In this document: piece after piece, positions 1 to 9,656 of the stretch
Layout of the letters: each line of letters begins with the position of its first letter
Numbering within the stretch: the stretch's first letter is position 1
Origin: Sphingomonas sp. M1-B02
GTDB lineage: Bacteria > Pseudomonadota > Alphaproteobacteria > Sphingomonadales > Sphingomonadaceae
Direction: 5' to 3'
Length of the DNA: 64,000 nt
Assembly (NCBI RefSeq): GCF_026167525.1
Contig: NZ_CP110679.1
Location: 2,591,501 to 2,655,500, forward strand
Notes under the pieces: generated by a model
The model's input: only the letters and a program-made list of their open reading frames with translations
Database searches by the model: none
Told to the model about the DNA's origin: nothing
Translations under genes and position numbers: made by a program

Positions 1-1334
1 TTGTCGAAGCGCAGTTCGCGACCAAGAATGCGGCGCTCACCGCCAAGAGCGAAAAGCTGACGGCACAGATCAGCAAGGCCGGCGAGCTCAAAAGCACGAT
101 TTCCGATTTCTCCGCAGCCCTCGCCGCGCTCACCAACGCCGGCACGCTGTCGACTCAGCCGGCAAGCTCGAACAGCAGCATCCTGACGCTGACCCGGCTC
201 GCCGGCGCGGACCTGACCGGGCTCAGCGCCTCGATGGAGGTTCGCCAGCTCGCCCAGGGCCAGGTCGCCAGCACCAATCCTTTCACCGGCGGGCCAACGA
301 CGAACGTGGGCACCGGAACGCTGACGCTGACCTTCGGGACGGCGACCGTATCGGGCGGCGCGATGACCGGCTTCACTGCGGGGGCCGCGGCGCCGATCTC
401 GATCACCATCGATTCGGACCATTCGACGCTCGAAGGTACCGCCGAGGCGATCAATGCCGCCAACGCCGGCGTCACTGCCTCAATCATGACCGACAGCACC
501 GGATCGCGGCTGGTGGTGAAGAGCGCCACGGGGGCCTCGCAGGCGTTCCAGCTGAAAGGCAGCGGCCAGCTCACCGAGCTCGACATCGGCCGCAACGAGA
601 CAGGTTCCACGATCAACGCGACCGCGCAGGATGCGATCGTCGCGATGGACGGAGTCCAGGCCAAATATCCGACGAACAGTATCTACGGCCTGATCGAGGG
701 CGTGAAGGTCGATCTGGTCTCGGCCTCGGTCGGCACGCGGGTCTCGATCAACGCCAAGGTCCCGACTGCCGAAATCACGCAGTCTGTTACCAATTTCGTT
801 GAGACCTATAACGAAGTCTACAAGATGGCGCGGGCCGCAATCGACGCGTTCGATGGTCCGCTGCGTGGCGATCCCGCCGCCAAGGATTTGGTCCGCCAGT
901 TGAAGGCGCTGACCATGTCCCTATTGGTCCCCGATGCGCCGGCGGGCTCGCCGTCGCGGCTGGCGGATATCGGCGTGGCAACGGGCCGCGACGGTACGCT
1001 CACGGTCGATCCCGCGCGGCTCTCGACGGCGATGGCGTCGTTCCCACAGCAGATGGAGGCGATCTTTGCGCAGGGGGAGGGGATCACCAAGGCGCTATCG
1101 GCAATTGCCACCAAGGCGGTCGACAAGAATACCGGCCTCGGCGCCAGCGAGACGAATTACGGCAAGGCGCAGACCGCAGTCGCCGAGGACAAGGACGATA
1201 TCCTCGCCGCCACCGAAAAGCTGCGCGCGCGCATGACCCAGCAGTTCGCGGCGATGGATTCGAAGGTGGCCGTGTACAAGTCGACCCAGAGCTTCCTCGA
1301 GCAGCAGATCAAGGCCTGGAATTCGGGCGATTGA
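1..1334 (+). CDS. fliD: Flagellar filament-capping protein FliD (5' end cut by window)
   Basis: The reading frame is open from base 3 with no start, so the N-terminus lies outside the window; about 443 residues are visible. FliD (HAP2) forms the pentameric cap at the filament tip and promotes flagellin polymerisation outside the cell. The visible N-terminal part is a helical segment (ATKNAALTAKSEKLTAQISK) followed by the 'SSILTLTRLAGADL...MEVRQLAQGQV' region typical of the FliD N-terminal domain. The middle is rich in Thr, Gly and Val, and the C-terminus is a coiled coil (ATEKLRARMTQQFAAMDSKV) typical of FliD_C. The internal ATG at 234 is not the start because homologous sequence continues upstream. 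fliS follows 4 bases later, the usual fliD-fliS operon order. Confidence 0.92.
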   Translation, partial: VEAQFATKNAALTAKSEKLTAQISKAGELKSTISDFSAALAALTNAGTLSTQPASSNSSILTLTRLAGADLTGLSASMEVRQLAQGQVASTNPFTGGPTTNVGTGTLTLTFGTATVSGGAMTGFTAGAAAPISITIDSDHSTLEGTAEAINAANAGVTASIMTDSTGSRLVVKSATGASQAFQLKGSGQLTELDIGRNETGSTINATAQDAIVAMDGVQAKYPTNSIYGLIEGVKVDLVSASVGTRVSINAKVPTAEITQSVTNFVETYNEVYKMARAAIDAFDGPLRGDPAAKDLVRQLKALTMSLLVPDAPAGSPSRLADIGVATGRDGTLTVDPARLSTAMASFPQQMEAIFAQGEGITKALSAIATKAVDKNTGLGASETNYGKAQTAVAEDKDDILAATEKLRARMTQQFAAMDSKVAVYKSTQSFLEQQIKAWNSGD

Positions 1335-1338
1335 TGCA

Positions 1339-1737
1339 GTGACACGCTATTCGACTGCTCTCGCCGCAAATCCTGCGGCCACCTATCGTCAGGTCGAGCT
1401 GGCGGGCCGCACCAGCGGTGCGGATCCGCATGCGCTGATCGGACTGCTGTACGAAGAAGGCGTCTCGGCGTTGCGCGCTGCGGCCTGGGCGGCGGAGAAC
1501 CGGCAGCTTGCCGTCAAGAGCGAGCGCATCGGCCGCGCCACTGCGATCCTGTTCGCGCTCGAGGCGGGGCTGGATTTCGAGAAAGGCGGCGAGGTCGCGC
1601 GGACGTTGGCGACCTTCTACCACGGCCTGCGACAGGCGGTGGTCCATGCCAGCCTCGGCAGTGATTCGGCACCCTTTCGCGAAGCCGCCGACAGTCTCGA
1701 GGAAATCGGCGGCGCCTGGGCGAGCGTTCGCTCCTAG
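1339..1737 (+). CDS. fliS: Flagellin export chaperone FliS
   Basis: FliS is a cytosolic helical-bundle chaperone that binds the flagellin C-terminus before export. The 132-residue product has the family length and the pattern 'YRQVELAGRTSGADPHALIGLLYEEGVSALRAA', which matches the FliS N-terminal region (Y..v......p..Li.mLyeg.l..l..A). It is followed by amphipathic helices with '...ERIGRATAILFALEAGLDFEKGGEVARTL' (family: ka..Ii.eL...Ld...gg.ia..L). The start is a GTG at 1339, 4 bases after the fliD stop, which indicates translational coupling. Its stop codon overlaps the stop of the convergent GST-fold gene. Confidence 0.88.
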   Translation: MTRYSTALAANPAATYRQVELAGRTSGADPHALIGLLYEEGVSALRAAAWAAENRQLAVKSERIGRATAILFALEAGLDFEKGGEVARTLATFYHGLRQAVVHASLGSDSAPFREAADSLEEIGGAWASVRS

Positions 1738-2405
1738 AGGTCGAGCTTCTCGTAGTCGGCGGGCGGTGCGATGCCCTCCATCCGCTCGGCGAGCAGTGGC
1801 CGGAAGCTCGGGCGGCTCTTCATGCGAAGATACCAGCCCTTGGCTTCTTCATGTCCCTTCCAGTCGATCCCGCCCAGATAGTCGGCGATCGAGATTTGCG
1901 ATGCGGCGGCGAGATCGGCGAGGCTCATCGTCGAGCCGGCCAACCAGGTGCGGTGATCGAGCAGATAGTCTATATAATCGAGGTGCGAGACCGCGGCCTT
2001 CATCGCCTCGCGCAGCGCCTTGGCATCGGGCGCAACCCGGTGGACGATCCGCTTCACCATCCGCTCGTGAAGCAGCGGCGCGGTTATATCGCCGTAGAAA
2101 TGCGATTCGAACCAGATCACCAGCCGGCGGATTTCGGCCCGATCGACAGCATTGCCGTTGAGCATCGCATTCTTCTCGACCGTCTCCTCGAAAAATTCGC
2201 AGATCACCGTCGAGTCGATCAACGTCACCCCACGCTCGGTATCGACCATCACCGGCACCTGGCCGGTTGGATTGAGATCTAGAAACTCGTCGCGCCGCGC
2301 CCAGGGCGATTCGCGCACGGGCTCATAGCCGACGCCCTTCTCGCCCAGCAGAAGCCGTACCTTGCGCGAAAAGGGGCATAAGGGGAATTGATAGAGCTGC
2401 CACAT
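1734..2405 (-). CDS. GST-fold protein, possible FzlA (FtsZ-binding) orthologue
   Basis: The 223-residue protein has a thioredoxin-like N-terminal domain (YQFPLCPFSRKVRLLLGEKG, then 'NPTGQVPVMVD' with the conserved cis-Pro, then 'LIDSTVICEFFEE') and an all-helical C-terminal GST domain with 'LADLAAASQI'. Alphaproteobacterial FzlA is a GST-like protein that binds FtsZ and controls filament curvature and constriction. It carries a functionally important Trp near residue 38 and an acidic C-terminal tail. Here Trp35 sits in 'ESPWARRDEF' and the protein ends 'YEKLDL', which fits, but assigning FzlA rather than an ordinary glutathione transferase is inference. It is convergent with fliS with overlapping stop codons and appears to be a single-gene unit. 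Confidence 0.8.
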   Translation of the reverse strand: MWQLYQFPLCPFSRKVRLLLGEKGVGYEPVRESPWARRDEFLDLNPTGQVPVMVDTERGVTLIDSTVICEFFEETVEKNAMLNGNAVDRAEIRRLVIWFESHFYGDITAPLLHERMVKRIVHRVAPDAKALREAMKAAVSHLDYIDYLLDHRTWLAGSTMSLADLAAASQISIADYLGGIDWKGHEEAKGWYLRMKSRPSFRPLLAERMEGIAPPADYEKLDL

Positions 2406-2450
2406 GCCCGCCGTATCTACTGCCGACGCCGGGCACGTCCAGCAAATGCG

Positions 2451-2870
2451 TCAATAATCGTCGTCGGCGACCTGCGCCTTGATCGCTGCGGCCAGCGGCC
2501 CCAGCAGCGCCTGCAAGCGATCGGCGCCGCGCTTGAGCTCGCTCGTCATCGCCACCGCATCGCCGGCGACGATACCCGCGGTCGCCACCGCGCGGCGAGT
2601 CCGGTCGCGCAGCTCCGCCTCGAAATGCGGATTGGTGCGACGCTGCAGGTCGCGCAGCGTGTCGGTCGGTGGCATCCCGTCGATATGGCGCGTTAGCGGG
2701 GCGATCCGCGTGTCGAGGACGATATCGGCCACCGCACCGACCATCGCGGCAACGCCCTCCTGCACGATCGGCTGGTTGAGGCTCTGCACCATGTCGAGCT
2801 GGCTGCGCGACTGCGCAGCCGCGGGGGCCGCGATTGCGCAGGAAGCAGCGGCGATCAGGAAAACACGCAT
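2451..2870 (-). CDS. Hypothetical secreted protein (139 aa)
   Basis: The start is the ATG at 2870 because it is preceded by a good ribosome-binding site (GGAG, 6-base spacer) and begins a clear signal peptide, 'MRVFLIAAASCAIAAPAAAQ'; the open frame extends upstream but lacks such signals. The mature part is helical and charged, including 'MVQSLNQPIVQEGVAAMVGAVADIVLDTRIAP' and a C-terminal 'LLGPLAAAIKAQVADDDY'. No catalytic motif is visible and I do not recognise the family. It lies directly downstream of gltB on the same strand with a gap of about 60 bases. Confidence 0.65.
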   Translation of the reverse strand: MRVFLIAAASCAIAAPAAAQSRSQLDMVQSLNQPIVQEGVAAMVGAVADIVLDTRIAPLTRHIDGMPPTDTLRDLQRRTNPHFEAELRDRTRRAVATAGIVAGDAVAMTSELKRGADRLQALLGPLAAAIKAQVADDDY

Positions 2871-2933
2871 GCGATACTCCACGAGTCGGAGCGCCGCATA
2901 TACATGATTTACAGCCACTTAGCCTAGGGCAAC

Positions 2934-5900
2934 TTACTCCGCGGCCACCGCCTCGACCGTGTCGTCGAGCGGATAGGGCAGGCGCGTCAGCATCTCCTTG
3001 GGCACGACCTGCCAGAAGCTGCCGACCGCGCGGTCCCATTCTTCCAGGATCCCGCGCGACCATTTGCTGTCGGTCGTCGCGGCATGCTGCTCGATCAAAC
3101 CGCGCAACTTGGACTCCCAATGCGCTGAAGACAGCCGCTGCCAGACAATGCTCTCTGGGTTTGCTCGCCGCTCGAAGCTGCCGTCATGGTCGTAGATGAA
3201 GGCCATCCCCCCGGTCATGCCCGCGCCGAAATTGGCGCCGACTGCACCCAGCACTACCGCCGTCCCGTTGGTCATATATTCGCAGCCGTTCGCGCCGCAG
3301 CCCTCGACCACCACTTCGGCACCCGAATTGCGCACCGCGAAGCGCTCGCCGGCCTGGCCTGCCGCGAACAATTTGCCCGAGGTTGCGCCGTAGAGGACGG
3401 TGTTGCCGATGATCGTGTTCTTCCAGCTCTCGATCGGTGAGCTGACCATCGGCCGCACGACGATCGTGCCGCCGGAAAGCCCCTTGCCGACATAATCGTT
3501 CGAATCGCCGAACACCTCGAGGGTGATGCCCTTGCACAGGAAGGCGCCGAGCGACTGCCCTGCGGAGCCGCGCAGTCGGACATGGACATGGTCGTCGTTT
3601 AGCGTCGACATGCCGAAGGTCCGCGTCACTTCGCTCGACAGCCGCGTGCCGACCGCCCGATGCGTGTTGCGCACCGAATAGGTCAGCTGCATCTTCTCGC
3701 CGCGCGAGAAGACCGCGGCGGCATCCTTGATCATCTGCGCATCGAGGCTGTCGGGCAGCTCGTTGCGGAAGGTGCTCAGGGAGAAGCGGCGGTTGGCGTC
3801 GTCGGCATCGACCTTCGCCAGCACCGGATTCAAGTCGAGATCGTCGAGATGTTCGGCGCCGCGGCTGACCTGGCGGAGCAATTCGGTGCGGCCGACGATC
3901 TCGTCGAGGCTGGTGACGCCCAGCTTCGCGAGGATCTCGCGCACTTCCTCGGCGATGAAGGTCATCAGGTTGATGACCTTCTCGGGCGTGCCGACGAACT
4001 TCTGGCGGAGCTTCTCGTCCTGCGTGCAGACGCCGACCGGACAGGTGTTCGAATGGCACTGGCGCACCATGATGCAGCCCATCGCCACCAGGCTGAGCGT
4101 GCCGATGCCATATTCCTCGGCCCCGAGGATCGCGGCGATAACGATATCACGCCCGGTCTTGAGCCCGCCGTCGGTGCGCAGCCGCACGCGCCCGCGCAGT
4201 CCGTTGAGGGTCAGCGTCTGGTTGACCTCGGAAAGCCCCATTTCCCAGGGCGTGCCGGCATATTTGACCGACGTCTGCGGGCTCGCGCCGGTGCCGCCGA
4301 CATGGCCGGCGATCAGGATCACGTCGGCATGCGCCTTGGCGACCCCCGCCGCGACCGTGCCGATGCCCGCCGACGAGACCAGCTTCACGCAGACCCGCGC
4401 GCGCGGATTGATCATCTTCAAATCGTAGATGAGCTGCGCGAGGTCCTCGATCGAATAGATGTCGTGATGCGGCGGCGGGCTGATCAGCGTCACGCCTGGC
4501 GTCGCATGGCGCAGCTTGGCGATGAACTCGGTGACCTTGAAGCCGGGCAGCTGCCCGCCCTCGCCGGGCTTGGCGCCCTGGGCGACCTTGATCTCGATCT
4601 CGTCGCAAGCGTTGAGATATTCCGCCGTCACGCCGAAGCGGCCGCTGGCGATCTGCTTGATCACCGAATTGGCATTGTCGCCATTCTCATAGGGCTTGTA
4701 GCGCGCCTTATCCTCGCCGCCCTCACCCGATACGGCCTTGGCGCCGATCCGGTTCATCGCGATCGATAGCGTCTCATGCGCTTCGGGCGAAAGCGCGCCG
4801 AGCGACATGCCCGGAGTGACGAAGCGCTTGCGGATCTCGGTTATCGCCTCGACCTGGTCGATCGATACGCCCTCGGTCGGGTAGTTGAACTCCAGCAGGT
4901 CGCGCAGATAGACCGGCGGCATGTCGCGCACTCCGCGGGAGAAAGCGAGATAGCTGGAATAACTGTCGGTGCCCACCGCGGTCTGGAGCAAATGCATCAG
5001 CTGCGCCGAATAAGCATGGGTCTCGCCGCCATGGCGCTGGCGATAGAAGCCGCCGATCGGTAGGGAGGCGACCGCGCGATCGAACGCCGCCTCGTGCCGC
5101 ATCATCGCGCTGAGGTGGAGCGAGGCATAGCCTTCGCCCGAAATCTTGGCGGGCATGCCGGGAAACAGGTCGTTGACCAGCGCGCGGCTGAGCCCGACCG
5201 CTTCGAAATTGTAGCCGCCGCGATAGGAGGAAATGACGGCGATGCCCATCTTCGAGAGGATCTTGAGCAGTCCTTCATCGATCGCCTTGCGGTGGCGCTT
5301 GAGGCATTCCTCCAGGCTGAGATCGCCGAACAGCCCGCGCGACTGGCGATCGGCGATCGAGGCTTCGGCGAGATAGGCGTTCACCGTGGTCGCGCCGACG
5401 CCGATCAGCACGGCATAATAATGGGTGTCGAGGCATTCGGCGCTGCGCACATTGACGCTGGCGTAGGACCGCAGGCCCCGGCGGACGAGATGGGTGTGGA
5501 CCGCGGCGACGGCGAGGACGCCGGCAATCGCGACCTTGTCGGGCCCGATATGCTCGTCGGTCAGGAAGATTTCGGTGCATCCCGCGCGCACCGCCTGCTC
5601 GGCCTCGTAGCGGATTCGCGCGATCGCCGCGCGCAGGGCATCGGGGCCTTCGCCCGCCGCGAAGGTGCAGTCGATCTCGGCGCACTGACCGCCGAAATGC
5701 GCGCGCAGCCGCCCCCAGTCGGCATTGGTCAGCACCGGGCTTTCGAGCACGAGCACCCGGCTCTTGCCGCCCTCGACGTCGAGGATGTTGGCGAGATTGC
5801 CGAAGCGGGTGCGCAGGGTCATCACCTGGCGTTCGCGCAGGGAATCGATCGGCGGATTGGTGACCTGGCTGAAATTCTGGCGGAAGAACTGGCTGATCAG

Positions 5901-7445
5901 CCGCGGCTTGTCCGAAATGACCGCTAGCGGCGTGTCGTCGCCCATCGATCCGATCGCTTCCTTGGCGATCTCGACCATCGGCGCGAGGATCAATTCCATA
6001 TCCTCGAGCGTCTGCCCGGCCGCGACCTGGCGGCGCGTGAGGTCGGCGCGGCCATAATAGTCCGGCTGATCGGGGGCCGGGGGCAGATCGTCGACGCCGA
6101 TGAACTCGCCGATCATCGCGGCATAATCCGCCTCGGCGGCGATCCGGTCCTTGATCTCGCCGTCGTGGAACAGCACGCCCTTGTCGAGATCGACCGCGAT
6201 CATCTCGCCCGGGCCCATCCGGCCCTTGGCGACGACGCTGGTCTCGGGGATCTGGACCATGCCGGTCTCGGAGCCGACGATGAGCAGTCCGTCCAATGTC
6301 TGGGTGTAGCGCAAGGGGCGCAGCGCGTTGCGATCGACGCCGGCGACCGCCCAGCGGCCATCGGTCATCGCCAGCGCGGCGGGGCCGTCCCACGGCTCCA
6401 TCACGCTCGCCAGATATTTGTACATCGCCAGATGATCGGCCGGGGTCTCTGTGTCGGACCAGGCCTCGGGCACCAGCATCAGTTTCGCGGTCGGAGCGTC
6501 GCGGCCCGAGCGGCAGATCGCCTCGAACACCGCGTCGAGCGCGGCGGTATCGGAAGCGCCCGCGGGGATCACCGGCTTGATGTCCTCCGAATGCTCGCCG
6601 AACGCCAGGCTCGCCATCTTGATCTCGTGGCTGAGCATCCAGTTCTTGTTGCCCCGAATCGTGTTGATCTCGCCATTGTGCGCGAGGCAGCGGAACGGCT
6701 GCGCGAGCCACCATTGCGGGAAGGTGTTGGTCGAATAGCGCTGGTGGAAGATCGCAACGCGGCTGGTGAAGCGCTCGTCGTTGAGGTCGGGATAGAAATC
6801 CGACAGCGATTCGGCGAGGAACAGACCCTTGTAGATGATCGAGCGGCAGCTGAGCGAGCAGATGTAGAAGCCCTGCACCTGCGCCGCGATCACGCGCTTC
6901 TCGATCCGCCTGCGCACCAGATAGAGATTCTTCTCGAACTCAGCGGCGTCCACTGCGTCGGGGAGGGGCCCGGCGATCATGATCTGCTCGATCTCGGGGC
7001 GAGTCGCTTGTGCCTTCATCCCGATCACCGAGACGTCGACCGGCACCTGGCGCCAGCCATAGATGGTGTAGCCTGCCTCGATGATCTCGCTCTCGACGAT
7101 CGTCCGGCACGCTTCCTGCGCGCCCAGATCGGTGCGCGGCAGGAAGATCATGCCCACGCCAAGCCGGTTCGGTCGCACGCGGTGCCCGCCTGCGGAAATG
7201 GCATCGTCGAAGAAGCGTACCGGCAAGTCGATATGGATGCCGGCGCCGTCGCCGGTCTTGCCATCGGCATCGACCGCGCCGCGATGCCAGACGGCCTTCA
7301 GCGCATCGATCGCCGACTGGACCACGCGCCGCGACGGCTGGCCATCGGTGGCGGCGACCAGGCCGACCCCGCAGGCATCCCCCTCATAGTCGGGACGATA
7401 CATGCCTTCGCGCGCCATGCGCTCACGTTCGGTCTCAGGAATCAC
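2934..7445 (-). CDS. gltB: Glutamate synthase (NADPH) large subunit
   Basis: GltB makes glutamate from glutamine and 2-oxoglutarate with electrons from GltD. The 1503-residue length matches the family. Domains in order: an N-terminal class II glutamine amidotransferase whose nucleophile is Cys25 in 'YEGDACGVGLVA', exposed after removal of a 24-residue propeptide; the central domain; the FMN-binding synthase barrel ('ISPPPHHDIYSIEDLAQLIYDLK', 'HVGGTGASP'); and the C-terminal beta-helix with Gly-rich 'GGTIVVRP', 'GERFAVRNSGAEVVVEG' and 'GMTGGMAFIYD'. Cys1124, Cys1130 and Cys1135 in 'GCIMVRQCHSNTCP' are placed to bind the 3Fe-4S cluster. gltD lies upstream on the same strand with a DUF2059 gene between them. 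Confidence 0.98.
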   Translation of the reverse strand: MIPETERERMAREGMYRPDYEGDACGVGLVAATDGQPSRRVVQSAIDALKAVWHRGAVDADGKTGDGAGIHIDLPVRFFDDAISAGGHRVRPNRLGVGMIFLPRTDLGAQEACRTIVESEIIEAGYTIYGWRQVPVDVSVIGMKAQATRPEIEQIMIAGPLPDAVDAAEFEKNLYLVRRRIEKRVIAAQVQGFYICSLSCRSIIYKGLFLAESLSDFYPDLNDERFTSRVAIFHQRYSTNTFPQWWLAQPFRCLAHNGEINTIRGNKNWMLSHEIKMASLAFGEHSEDIKPVIPAGASDTAALDAVFEAICRSGRDAPTAKLMLVPEAWSDTETPADHLAMYKYLASVMEPWDGPAALAMTDGRWAVAGVDRNALRPLRYTQTLDGLLIVGSETGMVQIPETSVVAKGRMGPGEMIAVDLDKGVLFHDGEIKDRIAAEADYAAMIGEFIGVDDLPPAPDQPDYYGRADLTRRQVAAGQTLEDMELILAPMVEIAKEAIGSMGDDTPLAVISDKPRLISQFFRQNFSQVTNPPIDSLRERQVMTLRTRFGNLANILDVEGGKSRVLVLESPVLTNADWGRLRAHFGGQCAEIDCTFAAGEGPDALRAAIARIRYEAEQAVRAGCTEIFLTDEHIGPDKVAIAGVLAVAAVHTHLVRRGLRSYASVNVRSAECLDTHYYAVLIGVGATTVNAYLAEASIADRQSRGLFGDLSLEECLKRHRKAIDEGLLKILSKMGIAVISSYRGGYNFEAVGLSRALVNDLFPGMPAKISGEGYASLHLSAMMRHEAAFDRAVASLPIGGFYRQRHGGETHAYSAQLMHLLQTAVGTDSYSSYLAFSRGVRDMPPVYLRDLLEFNYPTEGVSIDQVEAITEIRKRFVTPGMSLGALSPEAHETLSIAMNRIGAKAVSGEGGEDKARYKPYENGDNANSVIKQIASGRFGVTAEYLNACDEIEIKVAQGAKPGEGGQLPGFKVTEFIAKLRHATPGVTLISPPPHHDIYSIEDLAQLIYDLKMINPRARVCVKLVSSAGIGTVAAGVAKAHADVILIAGHVGGTGASPQTSVKYAGTPWEMGLSEVNQTLTLNGLRGRVRLRTDGGLKTGRDIVIAAILGAEEYGIGTLSLVAMGCIMVRQCHSNTCPVGVCTQDEKLRQKFVGTPEKVINLMTFIAEEVREILAKLGVTSLDEIVGRTELLRQVSRGAEHLDDLDLNPVLAKVDADDANRRFSLSTFRNELPDSLDAQMIKDAAAVFSRGEKMQLTYSVRNTHRAVGTRLSSEVTRTFGMSTLNDDHVHVRLRGSAGQSLGAFLCKGITLEVFGDSNDYVGKGLSGGTIVVRPMVSSPIESWKNTIIGNTVLYGATSGKLFAAGQAGERFAVRNSGAEVVVEGCGANGCEYMTNGTAVVLGAVGANFGAGMTGGMAFIYDHDGSFERRANPESIVWQRLSSAHWESKLRGLIEQHAATTDSKWSRGILEEWDRAVGSFWQVVPKEMLTRLPYPLDDTVEAVAAE

Positions 7446-7505
7446 CGGGCTTTTCCTTCATTAACGGCGTAGGCGCGGCTCCGCACAGGTTTCTCACGCG
7501 CACGA

Positions 7506-8186
7506 TCAACCCGTCCGGCGTTTCAGATAGGCGGCGGCCGCCTCGGCGGCGAGCGCGCGCATCCGGGCGTCGCTGTCGGCCACGAGCTTCTTCGCCCAGG
7601 CTTCGCTGGTGGCCGCGATCTTCGGGTTCACGGCCTGCATCTTCTGCGCGGCGCTGCTCGCGCCAAACGCCATCAGCGCAGGATAATCCTCCGCCGTCAG
7701 ATTGGACATCACCGCGGTCATCGCCGCCTGTCTCGCTTCGTCCGGGCTCTGGCCGGGCTTGTCGGACATCGACGCATAGACCTGCTCCTTGAGCTTCTGG
7801 CCGACGGGGCTCTGGAAGAAGGTCAGCGTGTCGGCGATCTCGACTGCACTCATCTCGGTCCGCACGACCTGGCTCAGCTGGCTGCGTAGCGCGGGGAGCT
7901 GGCGCTGCATGATCTTCAGGAACTCGCCGCGTAGCTGGGCAACGACATGCGCCTTCAATCCCGGATTGGCGGCATAGGTCGCCTTGATCGCAGGGTCGGC
8001 GGCGATCTCTTGCTCGACGCCATGATCGAAGGCCCGCGCGCCCAGTCGCGCCATCGCGCTGTCGCTGGCGAGCTGCGCCACCAGCGCGTCGGCGTCAGTC
8101 CTGGCGTCGACGATTGCCGGCACGCGCGCCTGCGCCGGGGCGTGGAGGGCGGTGCCCACAGCAAGGGCGATCAGCAGATGCTTCAT
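7506..8186 (-). CDS. DUF2059 domain secreted protein
   Basis: The 226-residue product begins with a signal peptide (MKHLLIALAVGTALHAPAQA) and has the DUF2059 signature 'MSAVEIADTLTFFQSPVGQKLKEQ' (family: s.eEl..l..FY.tp.Gqk) in the middle. DUF2059 proteins are periplasmic helical proteins of unknown function. It lies between gltD (12 bases upstream) and gltB (60 bases downstream) in one direction, so it is probably co-transcribed with them. I see no motif linking it to glutamate metabolism. Confidence 0.85.
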   Translation of the reverse strand: MKHLLIALAVGTALHAPAQARVPAIVDARTDADALVAQLASDSAMARLGARAFDHGVEQEIAADPAIKATYAANPGLKAHVVAQLRGEFLKIMQRQLPALRSQLSQVVRTEMSAVEIADTLTFFQSPVGQKLKEQVYASMSDKPGQSPDEARQAAMTAVMSNLTAEDYPALMAFGASSAAQKMQAVNPKIAATSEAWAKKLVADSDARMRALAAEAAAAYLKRRTG

Positions 8187-8198
8187 GGCGAGCGGCTC

Positions 8199-9656
8199 CT
8201 AAGCGGCCTGCGCTGCGGAAAGCCCGCGACTGCGCATCCACGCGTGCATATGCGCCGCCACGTCGCGACCGTCGCGGATCGCCCAGACCACCAGGCTTGC
8301 GCCGCGGACGATATCGCCCGCCGCGAACACGCCGTCGAGGCTCGTCATCATGCTCTTGCCGTCGGTGCGCAGCGTGCCCCAGCGCGTGACGCCCAGCGCC
8401 TCCGCGCCGAACATCTTCGGCAGGTCCTCGGCCTCGAAGCCCAACGCCTTGATCACCAGATCGGCCTCGAGCTGGAAGGCGCCGCCTGGATCGAGCTCGG
8501 GGGTGCGGCGGCCGCTGGCATCGGGCGCGCCGAGCCGCATGCGGGTGGCGCGCACGCCGCTGACCTTGTCGCTGCCCCCATGATGTTTGGCGTCAAATGC
8601 CTCGGGGGCGGAGAGCCAGACGAACTCGACGCCTTCCTCCTCGGCATTCGCCACCTCGCGCTGCGAGCCCGGCATGTTGGCGCGATCGCGGCGATACAGG
8701 CATTTGACCGAGGCCGCGCCCTGGCGGACCGCGGTGCGCACGCAATCCATCGCCGTATCGCCGCCGCCGATCACCACGACATGCTTGCCCGTCGCGTCGA
8801 GCGTGCCGTCGTCGAAGGCGGGGACGGCGTCGCCGAAGCCCTTGCGGTTGGACGCGGTCAGATAGTCGAGCGCCTCGACCACGCCCGCGGCGCCCACGCC
8901 CGGCGCCTTGATCCCGCGCGCCTTGTAGACGCCCGTCGCGATCAGCAGCGTGTCGTGGCGCGCACGCAATTCGTCGAGCGTCGCGTCGCGGCCGACTTCG
9001 AATTCCATGTGGAAGACGATGCCCGCCGCCTCGAGCCGCTCGACACGGCGCATCACGACATATTTCTCGAGCTTGAATCCCGGAATGCCATAGGTCAGCA
9101 GCCCGCCGGCGCGATCGTGGCGGTCATAGACATGGACGTCATAGCCCATCTCGCGGAGATATTCGGCCGCCGAGAGCCCCGCCGGCCCCGCGCCGATCAC
9201 CCCGACCGACTGGCCGCGCGCAGGCCCCACCTGCACCGGCTCGACCCAGCCTTCGTCCCACGCCTTGTCGGTGATGAACTTCTCGACCGAGCCGATCGTG
9301 ACCGCGCCATGGCCCGAGAATTCGATGACGCAATTGCCTTCGCACAAGCGGTCCTGCGGGCAGATGCGGCCGCAAATCTCGGGCATGGTCGAGGTCGCGT
9401 TGGACAGTTCGTAGGCTTCGCGCAGCCGCCCCTCGGCGGTCAGCCGCAACCAATCGGGGATATGGTTGTGGAGCGGGCAATGCACCGAACAATAAGGCAC
9501 GCCGCATTGCGAGCAGCGCCCGGCCTGATGCTCGGCTTCGGGCACGGCATAGCGGTCCGCGATCTCGCGGAAATCCTCCGCGCGCATTTCGGCGGGTCGC
9601 TTGCCGGGATAGGATTGTCCAAGCTCGACGAACTTTAGCATCGCATTCTCTGCCAT
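8199..9656 (-). CDS. gltD: Glutamate synthase small subunit (NADPH-dependent)
   Basis: GltD passes electrons from NADPH through FAD and 4Fe-4S clusters to GltB. The N-terminal Cys clusters are visible in 'CSQCGVPYCSVHCPLHNHIP' and 'CGRICPQDRLCEGNC'. They are followed by an FAD-binding GxGPAG motif ('VIGAGPAGLSAAEYLREMG'), an NAD(P)-binding 'VVIGGGDTAMDCVRTAVRQGA', and the terminal 'GVFAAGDIVRGASLVVWAIRDGRDVA'. I place the start at the ATG at 9656 (about 485 residues) because homologues begin just before 'FVELGQSYPGKRP'. A GTG at 9692 and an ATG at 9668 are in frame and possible. This is the first gene of gltD-DUF2059-gltB. Confidence 0.96.
   Translation of the reverse strand: MAENAMLKFVELGQSYPGKRPAEMRAEDFREIADRYAVPEAEHQAGRCSQCGVPYCSVHCPLHNHIPDWLRLTAEGRLREAYELSNATSTMPEICGRICPQDRLCEGNCVIEFSGHGAVTIGSVEKFITDKAWDEGWVEPVQVGPARGQSVGVIGAGPAGLSAAEYLREMGYDVHVYDRHDRAGGLLTYGIPGFKLEKYVVMRRVERLEAAGIVFHMEFEVGRDATLDELRARHDTLLIATGVYKARGIKAPGVGAAGVVEALDYLTASNRKGFGDAVPAFDDGTLDATGKHVVVIGGGDTAMDCVRTAVRQGAASVKCLYRRDRANMPGSQREVANAEEEGVEFVWLSAPEAFDAKHHGGSDKVSGVRATRMRLGAPDASGRRTPELDPGGAFQLEADLVIKALGFEAEDLPKMFGAEALGVTRWGTLRTDGKSMMTSLDGVFAAGDIVRGASLVVWAIRDGRDVAAHMHAWMRSRGLSAAQAA

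Noticed and set aside
5275..6714. A 479-codon minus-strand frame inside gltB
   Set aside because: It is an Arg-rich out-of-frame reading of gltB on the same strand.
7947..9638. A 563-codon plus-strand open frame
   Set aside because: It is entirely antisense to gltD and the DUF2059 gene and shows no domain, only GC-driven openness.
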